Shown here: positions 50,616 to 59,582 of the stretch, in pieces | Layout of the letters: each line of letters opens with the position of its first letter | Numbering within the stretch: the stretch's first letter is position 1 | Assembly: GCA_022184915.1 (NCBI GenBank) | Contig: JAGTJU010000001.1 | Coordinates: forward strand, 558,001-622,000 | Direction: 5' to 3' | DNA length: 64,000 nucleotides | Origin: Myxococcales bacterium | Lineage (GTDB): Bacteria; Myxococcota_A; Polyangia; Fen-1088 | Position numbers and translations under genes: made by a program | The notes under the pieces: generated by a model | What the model was told of the DNA's origin: nothing | The model's database searches: none | Seen by the model: the letters and a program-made list of their open reading frames with translations, nothing else

Positions 50616-51995
50616 TCACGCGCGCAGCTGAGAGACGGGGGAGCCGTTGAAGGTCCCAAGCCCCATCGCGTCGGTGATCGTGCTGAACATGTCGCCGTTT
50701 TTGGTGATCGTGGTGTCCTTCAAGTAGCGGCCCGTCTTGAGCTTGCCGCCCAAGCTCCCGGCGATGAGCCAGCGGCCCCCCTTGAGGCTGTGCAGGCCCT
50801 TGGCGATCTGCCCGCACCACAGCACCGCCGTGTTGTCGAGCAGGGACGTGCCATCGGACTCTTTCACGGCGTCGAGCTTTTCGAGCAGCTTCGCGAAGAC
50901 CTCGGCGTAGACGCGGTACCCCTTGAGCAGAACTTCCGCAGACTGCCCCTTGCCGGAGTGGTTTTCGTGCGAGTGAACGAACTGATGTTCGTGTTCGATG
51001 CCGAAGTCTCCGGGCTTGTACCCGAACGCGTCTCCCGGCGGGAAGCTCACGCTCAGCATGGCCACGCGCGAAAGATCACAGGCAAAGCCGGCTTGAATCA
51101 CGCTGAACTGCTGGTCGCACAAGGTCCTGAACTTCGCGCCGTCACCGAGCTGCGCCGTGTCGGAGAGGTTGGTGTTGCTGAGGTCCGCACAGCCCGCGCC
51201 GATGGGGCCGGCATTCGTGTCGAGCTTGAGCTCGAGCGCCCGCACCAGGCTGGCGTGGCTATCGAGCTTGTCCCAATCGTCCTTGGATACCTTGGATTTG
51301 GCGCCCTCGAACTGCTTGTGCACGAAATCGAGCACGCTGCGCTTTTGCTTGCGGTAGGCGGCGAGTTGGTCGGTCCCCATGTTGTTTGGGTTCATGGGCC
51401 CGTTCGGGAAGAGGCGCATGAAGGCCTTGCGGGGGTCGGACTCGAGGGGGGTCGGCTTTCCGGCGGCGATGGTGGAGGCTGCCGACTGATTTCCGGTTCC
51501 CGGGTTTGAATAGCCCCGTGCCAGCGAAACCACGCGCAAGTCGAGCGACGTCAGCAGGGTGGTGGGCTTGGGTTCGTTGAGCTTCTTTGCGATGTGCTGG
51601 TCGACCGAGATGCTGCCCGGAAGGGTGCCGACCGTCTTGCCGAGACCCGTGAGCGCCACCGTCTCGCCTTTGCCGTGGGCTTCTCCCGAGCCTCCGCCCA
51701 CGAGATCCACGCCGTTCGGCATGATGATCTTGCTCTTCCAGGGCTCGAGCGGCGTGTGGGTGGCCCCCATCTTGTAGTTGGTCTCGGTGGCGCTTTCAGG
51801 CTTGCCGTCGGGACCCACCGGAAGACACTCGGGGAAGTACCAGCCGTGGAAGGTGTAGAAGATGACCACGCGCTGAGGAGGCTTTTCGGCGGCCTGGGCC
51901 GTTTTGCCGCGCAGGGAAGGCAAAAGATAAGCCGCGCCTCCCATGCCCAGGGATTGCAGCAAGCTTCGACGATCGATGTTCGTGTGATTCCACAT
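50616..51995 (-). CDS. DUF1552-domain protein with Tat-type signal (second copy)
   Basis: This 459-aa protein has the same length as the copy at 29.0 kb. The N-terminus has a twin-arginine-like signal (IDRRSLLQSLGMGGAAYLLP). Family stretches include VVIFYTFHGWYFPECLP, IIMPNGVDLVGGG, RVAMLSVSFPPGD, HEHQFVHSHENH and DNTAVLWCGQIAKG. It follows the DUF1592 gene by 21 bp on the same strand. The two copies of the pair differ clearly in sequence, so this is not a recent duplication. The function is unknown. Confidence 0.88.
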   Translation of the reverse strand: MWNHTNIDRRSLLQSLGMGGAAYLLPSLRGKTAQAAEKPPQRVVIFYTFHGWYFPECLPVGPDGKPESATETNYKMGATHTPLEPWKSKIIMPNGVDLVGGGSGEAHGKGETVALTGLGKTVGTLPGSISVDQHIAKKLNEPKPTTLLTSLDLRVVSLARGYSNPGTGNQSAASTIAAGKPTPLESDPRKAFMRLFPNGPMNPNNMGTDQLAAYRKQKRSVLDFVHKQFEGAKSKVSKDDWDKLDSHASLVRALELKLDTNAGPIGAGCADLSNTNLSDTAQLGDGAKFRTLCDQQFSVIQAGFACDLSRVAMLSVSFPPGDAFGYKPGDFGIEHEHQFVHSHENHSGKGQSAEVLLKGYRVYAEVFAKLLEKLDAVKESDGTSLLDNTAVLWCGQIAKGLHSLKGGRWLIAGSLGGKLKTGRYLKDTTITKNGDMFSTITDAMGLGTFNGSPVSQLRA

Positions 51996-52016
51996 GGCTG
52001 AACTCCTGGACCCGAA

Positions 52017-53819
52017 TCACTGTTGGAGGGTGCGGCGGAAGCGGAAGGCCTCGCTGCCCACGATGGTCTTCACCAGCGCCCGCATGTCACCGCCGGATTC
52101 GCTCATGCCAGAATCCAGTTCTTCGATGATGCAGGAGTCGCTGGATTGTTCGGTGCGGCCGAAGCCGTAGCGGAACCACTGCGTGGCCACACAACGCCGG
52201 ACCTCGCTGCTCTTTGCAAGCTCGGAGGCCAGCTCCAGTGCGCCTTCGACGGACTTGTCGCCGAGCGCCGGCAGTTCGACCTTGGCGTTGACGGGAAGAC
52301 CCGCGTCCTCGGTGCGCCAGGCGCCCACGGCATCGTAGTGTCCGAACGCAAAGCCCAGGGTATCAAAGGGCTTGTGGCAGGTCTTGCACGAGCCTTGCTC
52401 GTGCTGTTCTTCGAGCATCATGCGCGCGGTTTGCTTCCGGTTGACGGCGTCGAACTCGAGCGGAGGCACCTCATCGGGCACGGCAGGAGGCTCGAAGCAG
52501 AGGAAGCGCTCGAAGATGAAAAGACCGCGCAACACCGGCGCGTCGATGGTGTCGTGGGCGTTGAAGGCCAGCCAGGCGGGCTGGGTCAAGAGGCCAGCGC
52601 GTTGGGAGGACGCATCCCCCTTGCTCGCAAGATCCACCTTCTGGAGATCGTTGCCGTTGACATCCACGCCCTGGATCGCCCCCAGACGGGCGTCGGCGAA
52701 GGTGGTCTTGCTGGTGAGCAAGGCCTCCACCGTGCCTTCTTCCCAAAAGGCATGTTCGATGAACTTACGGTAGGAAGCCTTGTACGCGTCGTTGTCGGCG
52801 AGCTTCCAGTCGGGGTAGATGCGGCTGTCACGGCGAACGTAGTCGATCGCGTTGGTGTGCAACCACTGGTCATGGAAGCGGGCGATGGCCTCGCGCCCCT
52901 TGTCGCTGGTCATGAGGCGATCCGCCTGGGCCAAGAGCGCGTTGCGATCCCCGAGCTTGCCTTCCTCTGCCAACGAGAACAATTCGTCGTCCGGCATCGT
53001 GTCGGTGAGCATGTACGACAGGCGGCTGGCGACCTCGTAGTCGTCGAGCTTTGCCAGGGCCGGGTCACTCTCGTCAGCGCTGCCAGGCTCGAGCCGGTAG
53101 AGGAACGCCGGTGCATTCAAGAACGCCTCGGTGACCAAGCGGATCGCGGTGGCGTAGCCGTGTTCGGTCCGCATCTGCGTGAAGAATGTCTCGAAGCTCG
53201 TGCGGACGTCGTCGGCGAGAGGCCGTCGGAACGCCTTGGCCCCGAACTTCGCGATGAAGGCTTTTCCGCAAGCCACCTCGTCTCCGCTACAAGGCGCAAA
53301 GTCGGAGAGGTTGTCGGCGACCACTTTGGCGAGCTTTTCCGAAGCCGTCGCGTAGCCCTCGACGAGGGACTCGGCCGTGGCCTGAACTTTGGTGTTGTTC
53401 AGAAATCCGTGGACCGCGCGCTCTTCGGGAAAATCGATCTGGGGCACGGTGTGACCGGCGAACAAATCCCGCACGGTGTTGCGGTATTGCGCGGCCGTCA
53501 GGCGCGCCACGCCGTCTTTTTCGAGAATGCGTTTGGCCCGGTCTTTACATTCGTCGCTGACGGGCGGGGGTGGGGGAGCGCCGCCGAGGTTCGGGCTGCC
53601 GTTACCGCCCCGGCCGCCGCTCGAGGAGCCACCGTTGCCGGTATCACCATCGCCATCGCCATCGCCGTCGCCATCGTCGCCATCGCCGCTTCCGACACCG
53701 CCGCTACACGCGACGAGTAGGCACAGGGCGGCCGCCAAAGTGACCGGTTGCCGGAGCCATCCGGGCCGTGACCAGGACGAGGCCGTGAGGGCATGCTTCG
53801 CAAAATCATCATTCCGCAT
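52017..53819 (-). CDS. DUF1592/DUF1588-domain lipoprotein (second copy)
   Basis: This 600-aa protein has a lipobox, CLLVAC. Its tether is unusual: an uninterrupted Gly-Asp repeat (GDGDGDGDGDTGNGG) encoded by a hexanucleotide repeat, then Gly/Ser. The domains are in the order DUF1587 (VARLTAAQYRNTVRDLFAGH), DUF1595 (KFGAKAFRRPLADD), DUF1592, DUF1588 with CKTCHKPFDTLGFAFGHYD, and DUF1585 (CVATQWFRYGFGRTE). AAGAGG lies about 8 nt before the ATG. It is followed by its DUF1552 partner. A gap of 162 bp separates it from the upstream NarL-type regulator, leaving room for its own promoter. Confidence 0.9.
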   Translation of the reverse strand: MRNDDFAKHALTASSWSRPGWLRQPVTLAAALCLLVACSGGVGSGDGDDGDGDGDGDGDTGNGGSSSGGRGGNGSPNLGGAPPPPPVSDECKDRAKRILEKDGVARLTAAQYRNTVRDLFAGHTVPQIDFPEERAVHGFLNNTKVQATAESLVEGYATASEKLAKVVADNLSDFAPCSGDEVACGKAFIAKFGAKAFRRPLADDVRTSFETFFTQMRTEHGYATAIRLVTEAFLNAPAFLYRLEPGSADESDPALAKLDDYEVASRLSYMLTDTMPDDELFSLAEEGKLGDRNALLAQADRLMTSDKGREAIARFHDQWLHTNAIDYVRRDSRIYPDWKLADNDAYKASYRKFIEHAFWEEGTVEALLTSKTTFADARLGAIQGVDVNGNDLQKVDLASKGDASSQRAGLLTQPAWLAFNAHDTIDAPVLRGLFIFERFLCFEPPAVPDEVPPLEFDAVNRKQTARMMLEEQHEQGSCKTCHKPFDTLGFAFGHYDAVGAWRTEDAGLPVNAKVELPALGDKSVEGALELASELAKSSEVRRCVATQWFRYGFGRTEQSSDSCIIEELDSGMSESGGDMRALVKTIVGSEAFRFRRTLQQ

Positions 53820-53887
53820 CGTTGAACCTCTTCGTGTGCGGCAATGCAGAGGGGAGGGCTCTCCTCTGCCGTGGACCGTGAAACGTT

Positions 53888-53896
53888 ATCTTAGCA
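53888..53896 (-). promoter_or_regulatory. possible extended -10 element upstream of the DUF1592 gene
   Basis: On the minus strand TGC-TAAGAT reads as an extended -10 box (TGnTAnnnT), about 70 bp before the DUF1592 start and in an AT-rich patch unusual for this DNA. No good -35 box is present at 17 bp, which extended -10 promoters can do without. The call rests on the motif and its position only. Confidence 0.3.
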
Positions 53897-53981
53897 GAAT
53901 TCCGGAAAAGTCTTGTTGCTGGTACCGAGCTTTGTCTGTACTCAATGGTGGGGAAGGGTGGGTAAAGGTGCGCAGAGCGGG

Positions 53982-54626
53982 CTAGGCACCCTTGATGAGG
54001 CCCCTCTGCATGGCCGCCAGGACCGCTTCGGTGCGGCTCTTGACGCCCAGCTTCTGAAGGATGTGGCTCACGTACATGGTCACCGTCTTTTCAGAGAGCG
54101 ACATGCCGGCCGCGATGTCTCGGTTGCTCTTGCCGGTGGCCATGCGTTCGAGAACCTCCTGTTCGCGCGGGGTCAGCTCGGGGCGGGCCACACGCTGGGC
54201 GAGCTTGCTCGAAATGGAGTGCGGCATGAAGCGCTCACCCCGGGCCACGGTGCGAATGGCCTCGAAGAGATCCTGGCGCCCCGTCTCCTTCGTCAAGTAC
54301 CCGAGGGCTCCGGCACGCACGCTGGCGAAGATGTCTTCGTCGCCGTCGTAGTGCGTCAGTACGACGATGCGCGCCGGCGGCGTGGCTCGGCCGAGGGCCT
54401 CGATCATCCCCAGGCCACCGAGGCCCGGCATGCGCAAATCCGCCAACACCACGTCGGGCCTGAGCGCCGCGTAAAGCGCAAGTCCCTCTTCTCCGTTCGT
54501 TCCTTCGCCCACCACCTCGAAATCCTCCTGGGTGGACAGCAGCATCACGGATCCCGAGCGGGTGAGGAGGTTGTCTTCGACGACGAGAATGCGCACGGGG
54601 GCGTGGGCTTGCGCTTGCATCATCAT
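53982..54626 (-). CDS. NarL/LuxR-type response regulator
   Basis: This 214-aa protein has a receiver domain with VVEDNLLTRSG, phospho-acceptor Asp63 in VVLADLRMPG and Lys in LGYLTKET. The LuxR helix-turn-helix is at about residues 150-205 (LTPREQEVLERMATGKSNRD, SEKTVTMYVSHIL). Its ATG overlaps the stop of the propeller-sensor kinase (ATGA), so the two form a two-component pair. It resembles the regulator at 12.0 kb. Possible targets are the DUF1592/DUF1552 genes that follow and the ABC/RND operon upstream. Confidence 0.92.
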   Translation of the reverse strand: MMMQAQAHAPVRILVVEDNLLTRSGSVMLLSTQEDFEVVGEGTNGEEGLALYAALRPDVVLADLRMPGLGGLGMIEALGRATPPARIVVLTHYDGDEDIFASVRAGALGYLTKETGRQDLFEAIRTVARGERFMPHSISSKLAQRVARPELTPREQEVLERMATGKSNRDIAAGMSLSEKTVTMYVSHILQKLGVKSRTEAVLAAMQRGLIKGA

Positions 54627-56788
54627 CCCCGAGTTTTCGCATGAGGAACCCAGGCGCGCACCCGTGTTCCGTGAGGGAATCGGGGGGCCACCTGGAGTTC
54701 TCCGCCCAAAACCCTACAGCGCTCGCGCATCCCCAAGATCCCGAAGTGCCCGTGTCCGAGCCGTGTCTCGAGTGCGGGGGGCAAGCCGCGGCCGTCGTCC
54801 TCGATCAAAAGCTCGAGACCCGCTTCTGCCTCGCTCAGGGTCAACGTGAGCGTGCGGGCCTGGGCGTGGCGCAGGGCATTCGCCACGGCCTCTCCTGCGA
54901 CCTGGGCCAGCTCGTTTTCCACGAAGGCGTCGCGGGGGCCGAGGGCGGCGTTCATCACGAGCTCGACCCGCGGGGCCCGTGGGGCTCTCTCCGTGTTGGT
55001 GGCCAGCTCACGCAGGCGAACGTCGAGGCGCTTGTCCCCCTGCGCGTCCGCACGCAGGTTCCAGACGCTTCGCCGCGTGGAATCGCGCGCCTGCTTCAAA
55101 ATGTTTTTTGTCTTTTCGAGAACGGCGAGCGCCCGGGACAGCGGGGGGCGCGTGTCGTCCCGCGCGGCGGCGCCCTGCAGGGTTTCCTCGAGAGTCTCGA
55201 GGCACAAGTTCATGGCGGCGAAGCCTTGCCCAAGCCCGTCGTGGAGCTCGCGGGCGATGCGTTGGCGCTCTTCGGCGAGGGCGCGCGCCCGGGCTTTGCG
55301 GCGTGCCGTGCGCACCATCTGAAATCCGCCGCCTGCGGCCAGGGTGGCCGCGACCAGGAGCAGACGAAAGCTGTTGGTCTGATGAAACGGAGGCGCCACC
55401 TCGAGCGTGGTCAGCACCTGGGTGGGCCCCCAGGCCCCCGTGGCGTTGGTGGTGGACACCTCGAACCGGTAGCGGCCGGGCCGCACGTTCGCGAAGCGGG
55501 CAGAGCTGTCGCGCGCGCTCACCCGCCAGGTGGCTTCGTGCCCCGCCAGGCGATAGCGGAAGGTGCTGGCCTCGGGAGGCAACCCCACGTCGAAGCCCAC
55601 GTTCAACCACGAACCGCGGATGGCCGTTTCGGCGCTGAGCTCCAAGGGCTGCCCCTCTACGTCGAGCCGGTCGAGGCGGGCTTCGGGGTAGGGGGCCGCT
55701 TCGTCGAGCACGGGAGGCCGCAGGGCAACCACCCCGGCCCGTGTGGCCAGCCAGAGCCGATCCTCGGCCCATGCCGTCACCGGGGCGCCTTCTTCGCTGA
55801 GCTCGCGCCAGGTGGCACCCTTGACGAGGTTGACGTAGGAGGCGGACAGGTGCTCGGTTTGCCCCGCCAGGTAGGCATCGGCCCGAGCTTCCGAAAGACC
55901 CGTGATGCCCACCGCGCAGGCGAGCCACAGCGTATCGGCTTGCCCGAAGACGTGCAGCATCTGATCACAGCGCAGGCCATCGGACTCGTTGAAGTTGTGG
56001 ATCTCGTCTCCACGCAGGCGGCTCACCCCGAGGCTTTTGGACTGGGTGACCCACACGGTGCCGCGCGGGCTCACCCACAGGCCCGTCAGAGAGTCGGTGC
56101 GCAAGCCTGGGCCGGAGAGACAGTTGACTTCGGGGCCCGCGACACGAAGCACGCCGCCTCCCGTGCGAGAGCGTGATTGGATCGTCACGTAGTTTCGCCC
56201 CTGCGAGGCGAAGAAGCTGGTGGCGATGCCGGCGCACCCTGCGCGCGCGGGCTCGAGCCGCTCGTGGAGGCGCAGCACGCTGCCTTCCTGGGGCGAAGTC
56301 AACGAAAACGTGGCGAGGTGTCCCTTGTCGTTGCCGAGCCACACGTGGCCGGCCTCGTCGACAGCCAGCAACGTCAGTGCGCCCTCGGCCACCGGGGCCG
56401 GCCGTGCGAGCGTGGTGAAACGGCCGTGGTGATAGGTGACCAGCGGACCTTCGGTCCCCGCCGCGAAGAGCCGTCCGTCGGGGTGGAGCGCCAGGCGGCG
56501 CGGGCGCAGGTCGGGCATCTCCTGCCCCGCCCGAAACGGTGTCCAGGTCCGGGATCCAGGGGCTTTCGTGGCCAGGCCCCCCGAGCTGGCCACCCACAAC
56601 GCGCCGTCTCTTGCCGCGACGATGGCGTAGGCGGTGTCGCCGGGAAGCCCCTCCGACGCCGTCGACAGCTCGAGCGTTGCGCCCGCTGCGGCCACGGCGC
56701 ACGGGCAGGCCGAAAGGGCGCACAAAACGAGGGCGCCTCCGCCGAGGGAGGTGAGGATCCGGAACAGGGTGCGCACGGCGATCCCCAT
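54623..56788 (-). CDS. propeller-sensor histidine kinase (Y_Y_Y, HisKA_3, HATPase_c)
   Basis: This kinase has about 721 aa from ATG 56788 and a signal-type N-terminus (GALVLCALSACPCAVAAAGA). The extracytoplasmic region has propeller repeats (DGALWVASSGGLATKAP, DEAGHVWLGNDKGHLATF) and a Y_Y_Y domain near residues 390-460 (TFRYRLAGHEATWRVSARDS). One membrane helix is at about 470-488. The phospho-acceptor His is at about 516 (IARELHDGLGQGFAAMN), and HATPase_c at the end has EAVANALRHAQ and DDGRGLPPALE. It is a shorter paralogue of the kinase at 15.8 kb. It follows the NtrB-like kinase by 34 codons or less of gap (41 bp) and overlaps its NarL-type regulator by 4 bp. Confidence 0.88.
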   Translation of the reverse strand: MGIAVRTLFRILTSLGGGALVLCALSACPCAVAAAGATLELSTASEGLPGDTAYAIVAARDGALWVASSGGLATKAPGSRTWTPFRAGQEMPDLRPRRLALHPDGRLFAAGTEGPLVTYHHGRFTTLARPAPVAEGALTLLAVDEAGHVWLGNDKGHLATFSLTSPQEGSVLRLHERLEPARAGCAGIATSFFASQGRNYVTIQSRSRTGGGVLRVAGPEVNCLSGPGLRTDSLTGLWVSPRGTVWVTQSKSLGVSRLRGDEIHNFNESDGLRCDQMLHVFGQADTLWLACAVGITGLSEARADAYLAGQTEHLSASYVNLVKGATWRELSEEGAPVTAWAEDRLWLATRAGVVALRPPVLDEAAPYPEARLDRLDVEGQPLELSAETAIRGSWLNVGFDVGLPPEASTFRYRLAGHEATWRVSARDSSARFANVRPGRYRFEVSTTNATGAWGPTQVLTTLEVAPPFHQTNSFRLLLVAATLAAGGGFQMVRTARRKARARALAEERQRIARELHDGLGQGFAAMNLCLETLEETLQGAAARDDTRPPLSRALAVLEKTKNILKQARDSTRRSVWNLRADAQGDKRLDVRLRELATNTERAPRAPRVELVMNAALGPRDAFVENELAQVAGEAVANALRHAQARTLTLTLSEAEAGLELLIEDDGRGLPPALETRLGHGHFGILGMRERCRVLGGELQVAPRFPHGTRVRAWVPHAKTRG

Positions 56789-56829
56789 CTTATCGTGACG
56801 GCCGCCCTGCGGGGCCGTTCGCCGGAGGA

Positions 56830-58158
56830 TCAGGGCAGCCAGCACGACACCACGAGACCGCCGCCCGGCCGCAGGGAGAGCGCCAAGCGCCCGTCGTGGG
56901 CCTCGATGATCTCGCGGCAGAGCGCCAGACCGAGTCCGGTGCCCGTCTTCTTCGTCGAGTAAAAGGGCAAAAGTGCGCTTCGCAGCACCTCCTCGGACAT
57001 GCCCTTGCCACGGTCGACGACCTGCACCTCGTGGCCGCCGTCCGGATGGGGCGGAAAGACCAGGGCCACGTCTTCGGGGGCGCCACCGGCCTCGTGGGCG
57101 TTTTTGAGCAGGTTGATGAGGACCTGTTGCAGCTGGGCCCGATCGGCGAAGAAGCGAACGGCAGGGACGTCCCCTTCGATGCGAAAGGGGTAAAGACCCT
57201 CGAGCCCGTGCAGCAGCTCGCTCCAGGTCAAGCGGCTCTTGGTGGGCAACGGCAGGCGCGCGAAGCTCGCGTAGGTTTCGAGAAATGTCCGCAGGTGGGA
57301 GGCGCGCTCTTCGATGGTGTCGAGCGCTCCGGACAGCCGCTGGGCGTGTGCGGGCGCCGCGAGCATGAGGCGCGCGCTGTGAACGAGGGAGGAGATGGGG
57401 GCGAGGGAGTTGTTCACCTCGTGGCTGATCACCCGGATGGAGGTCTTCCACGTCTCCACCTCCTTGCGGGCAAGCTCTTTCGTGAGGGGCGTGAAGAGAT
57501 AGAGCGTGTGGAGCTGGGTGTTGAGCTGGAAGTAGCGTTTGATGAGCCTGTAAGTCTCGGGCTCGGGCCCTGCATCGCAGGTGAACACCAGGTCGCTCGT
57601 GCCTTCGGCTGCGCGCTTGAGCTCCTCGGGCACGGTGCCGAGGAGAAGCTCCAAGTTTTGGCCTTCGAGCCGCTGCCGGCTGCCCAAGAGGTCACGGGCC
57701 GCAGGGTTCGAGAAGACCACGCGCTTGCTCTCGTCGACGAGCAGTACGGCAAGCGATGTGCCTTGGAGCACGGTCTCCAGCATGATCTGCCGCTGGTAAA
57801 TGTCGTTGCGTTCCTTGCGCAACGACGCCGCCAGTGCGTTGAAGCGGGTCTTGAGTGTGGCCACCTCGTCGGGGCCGCCGGCTGCGAGGCGGAGGCTGTA
57901 GTCGCCCTCGCCGAGGGATAGCAGGCCATCGGACACAGCCATCATGGCGGCGTGCACGCCGCGCAGGACCACGTGACGGCAGGCAAGAAACAAAAGGGGC
58001 ATCGACACCAACGTCACCAACGCGGCCACCGTGCCCCACGACCACGTGGGAGCCAGGCGGCACAAACCGAGGGTGAGCCCCATGACGAGCCCGATGCCAA
58101 AGAGTGCGGCCAGGGCGAGCCGGGCCGAAAGGCTCGACAAGAGGCGGGGCTCGTTCAT
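56830..58158 (-). CDS. NtrB/NtrY-like membrane histidine kinase
   Basis: This 442-aa kinase has two N-terminal membrane helices (ALFGIGLVMGLTLGLC and VAALVTLVSMPLLFLA) with almost no periplasmic loop, so it probably senses within the membrane. A HAMP-like linker (about residues 70-120) and a PAS domain (about 125-210, SLAVLLVDESKRVVFSNPAA) precede HisKA with the phospho-acceptor His in VISHEVNNSLAPISSLVH. HATPase_c has LINLLKNAHEAGG and TGTGLGLALCREII. It starts with ATGA overlap on the sigma-54 activator, its evident partner, and belongs to the ABC-transporter operon. Confidence 0.92.
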   Translation of the reverse strand: MNEPRLLSSLSARLALAALFGIGLVMGLTLGLCRLAPTWSWGTVAALVTLVSMPLLFLACRHVVLRGVHAAMMAVSDGLLSLGEGDYSLRLAAGGPDEVATLKTRFNALAASLRKERNDIYQRQIMLETVLQGTSLAVLLVDESKRVVFSNPAARDLLGSRQRLEGQNLELLLGTVPEELKRAAEGTSDLVFTCDAGPEPETYRLIKRYFQLNTQLHTLYLFTPLTKELARKEVETWKTSIRVISHEVNNSLAPISSLVHSARLMLAAPAHAQRLSGALDTIEERASHLRTFLETYASFARLPLPTKSRLTWSELLHGLEGLYPFRIEGDVPAVRFFADRAQLQQVLINLLKNAHEAGGAPEDVALVFPPHPDGGHEVQVVDRGKGMSEEVLRSALLPFYSTKKTGTGLGLALCREIIEAHDGRLALSLRPGGGLVVSCWLP

Positions 58159-59573
58159 CGTACCCGCCGCTCGAGCGCAACGCCGAGGCGCTCCATCTTG
58201 CGGTAGAGCGCCTGCCGTGAGAGCCCAAGCTCCGCCGCCGCGCGGGACACCACGCCTCCGGCATGGGTGAGCGCATCTTCTACCTGAGCACGCTCTCGAT
58301 CGACGTGAGCATCGGGGGTGTCGGTCACGGCCGCCGCCGGAGGTCTTCGCGCCACCGGGGGCCGCGGCTCACGTTCTCCGGGAACCGCCAGGTCCGACGC
58401 GCCCACCGCGGGTCCCGTCGCCACCAGGACGGCGCGCTGTATCCGGTTTTGCAGCTCCCGTACGTTGCCGGGCCATTCGTGATTCAATAAAGCGGCTTTG
58501 GCATCCTCGCCGAGGTAGAGATCGGGTTTGTGCTCCTTTTCGACATGAACTTTCAGGAAGTGCTCGGCCAGCGGGAAAACATCCTCGAGCCGATCGGCCA
58601 GCGGGGGCACGGCCAACTCGATGACGTTGAGCCGGAAGTAGAGGTCTTCGCGAAAGTACCCCGCGGCGATGGCGTGCGGAAGATCCACGTTGGTGGCGGC
58701 CACGATCCGCACGTCAGCACGGCGGGTGCCCGACGAGCCCAGCCGTTCGTACTCGCCGGTTTGCAAGACCCTCAGCAGCTTGGCTTGGCAGCCAAGTGAG
58801 AGCGTGCCGAGTTCGTCCAGGAACAACGTGCCGCCGTGGGCCGCCTCGAAGCGTCCGACGCGCACCTTCGCCGCGCCTGTGTAGGCGCCCGCCTCGGCTC
58901 CGAAGAGCTCTGCCTCGAAAAGGCTGTCGGGCAAGGCGCCCACGTTCACCTTGACGAAGGGCTTGTCCTTGCGGCGGGAGTTCGCTTGGAGAATCTCTGC
59001 CAGCTTCTCCTTGCCCGAGCCGTTGGGACCTGTGATCAGGACGGGCGCCTCCGACGCTGCGACGGTCACGGCCAGACGCACCACTTCGTGCATGGCATCG
59101 CTGGCGTAGATCACGCTGCGCAGGTCGTAGCGTTCGGCCAGCTCGCGCCGGGAGCGGGCGCTACGGGCGCGCATCCGCGTGTTCTCTTGCCGCAAGGCCC
59201 GCAGGGAAACCAAGTTGCGGACGGTGGTGAGAAGCTTGTCATCGTTCCAGGGTTTGGCGATGTAGTCGGCGGCCCCTTCTTTGATCAATGCCACGGCGGT
59301 CTCGAGTGACGTGAAGGCCGTCATCAGCAACACGGGCAGCTCCGGATCCAGCTTGCGAATGGCCCGAAACAGGTCGACCCCCTCGGCCCCCGTCGTTTGG
59401 TTCTGGGAAAAGTTCATGTCTTGCACCACGGCGCCGATGTCTTCGGTCTGAAGCAAGTGCAGCGCCTCTTCCGGGGTGGACGTGCTGGAGGTGGGCAGGC
59501 CGTGAACCTCGAAGAGCGTCTCGAGGGCGGCCCGCACCGCGGGTTGATCATCGATGATGAGCACTTTCAACAT
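58155..59573 (-). CDS. sigma-54-dependent response regulator (NtrC family)
   Basis: This 472-aa bacterial enhancer-binding protein has a receiver domain with Asp52 in QDMNFSQNQTTGAEG, a variant with an insertion after the acceptor that is found in a recognisable branch of the family. The AAA+ domain is at about residues 145-385, with Walker A GPNGSGKEK, Walker B GTLFLDELG and the sensor/arginine region FREDLYFRLNV. A Fis-type helix-turn-helix ends it (VVSRAAAELGLSRQALYRKM). The sigma-54 contact loop reads GAYTGA rather than GAFTGA. It probably activates the transporter operon it lies in. Confidence 0.93.
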   Translation of the reverse strand: MLKVLIIDDQPAVRAALETLFEVHGLPTSSTSTPEEALHLLQTEDIGAVVQDMNFSQNQTTGAEGVDLFRAIRKLDPELPVLLMTAFTSLETAVALIKEGAADYIAKPWNDDKLLTTVRNLVSLRALRQENTRMRARSARSRRELAERYDLRSVIYASDAMHEVVRLAVTVAASEAPVLITGPNGSGKEKLAEILQANSRRKDKPFVKVNVGALPDSLFEAELFGAEAGAYTGAAKVRVGRFEAAHGGTLFLDELGTLSLGCQAKLLRVLQTGEYERLGSSGTRRADVRIVAATNVDLPHAIAAGYFREDLYFRLNVIELAVPPLADRLEDVFPLAEHFLKVHVEKEHKPDLYLGEDAKAALLNHEWPGNVRELQNRIQRAVLVATGPAVGASDLAVPGEREPRPPVARRPPAAAVTDTPDAHVDRERAQVEDALTHAGGVVSRAAAELGLSRQALYRKMERLGVALERRVR

Positions 59574-59582
59574 GGCGGTTCC

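Noticed and set aside
56789-57451. Upstream extension of the propeller-sensor kinase frame
   Set aside because: The extension overlaps the NtrB-like kinase on the same strand in another frame and is Arg/Gly/Pro-rich. The signal-type start at 56788 is the natural one.
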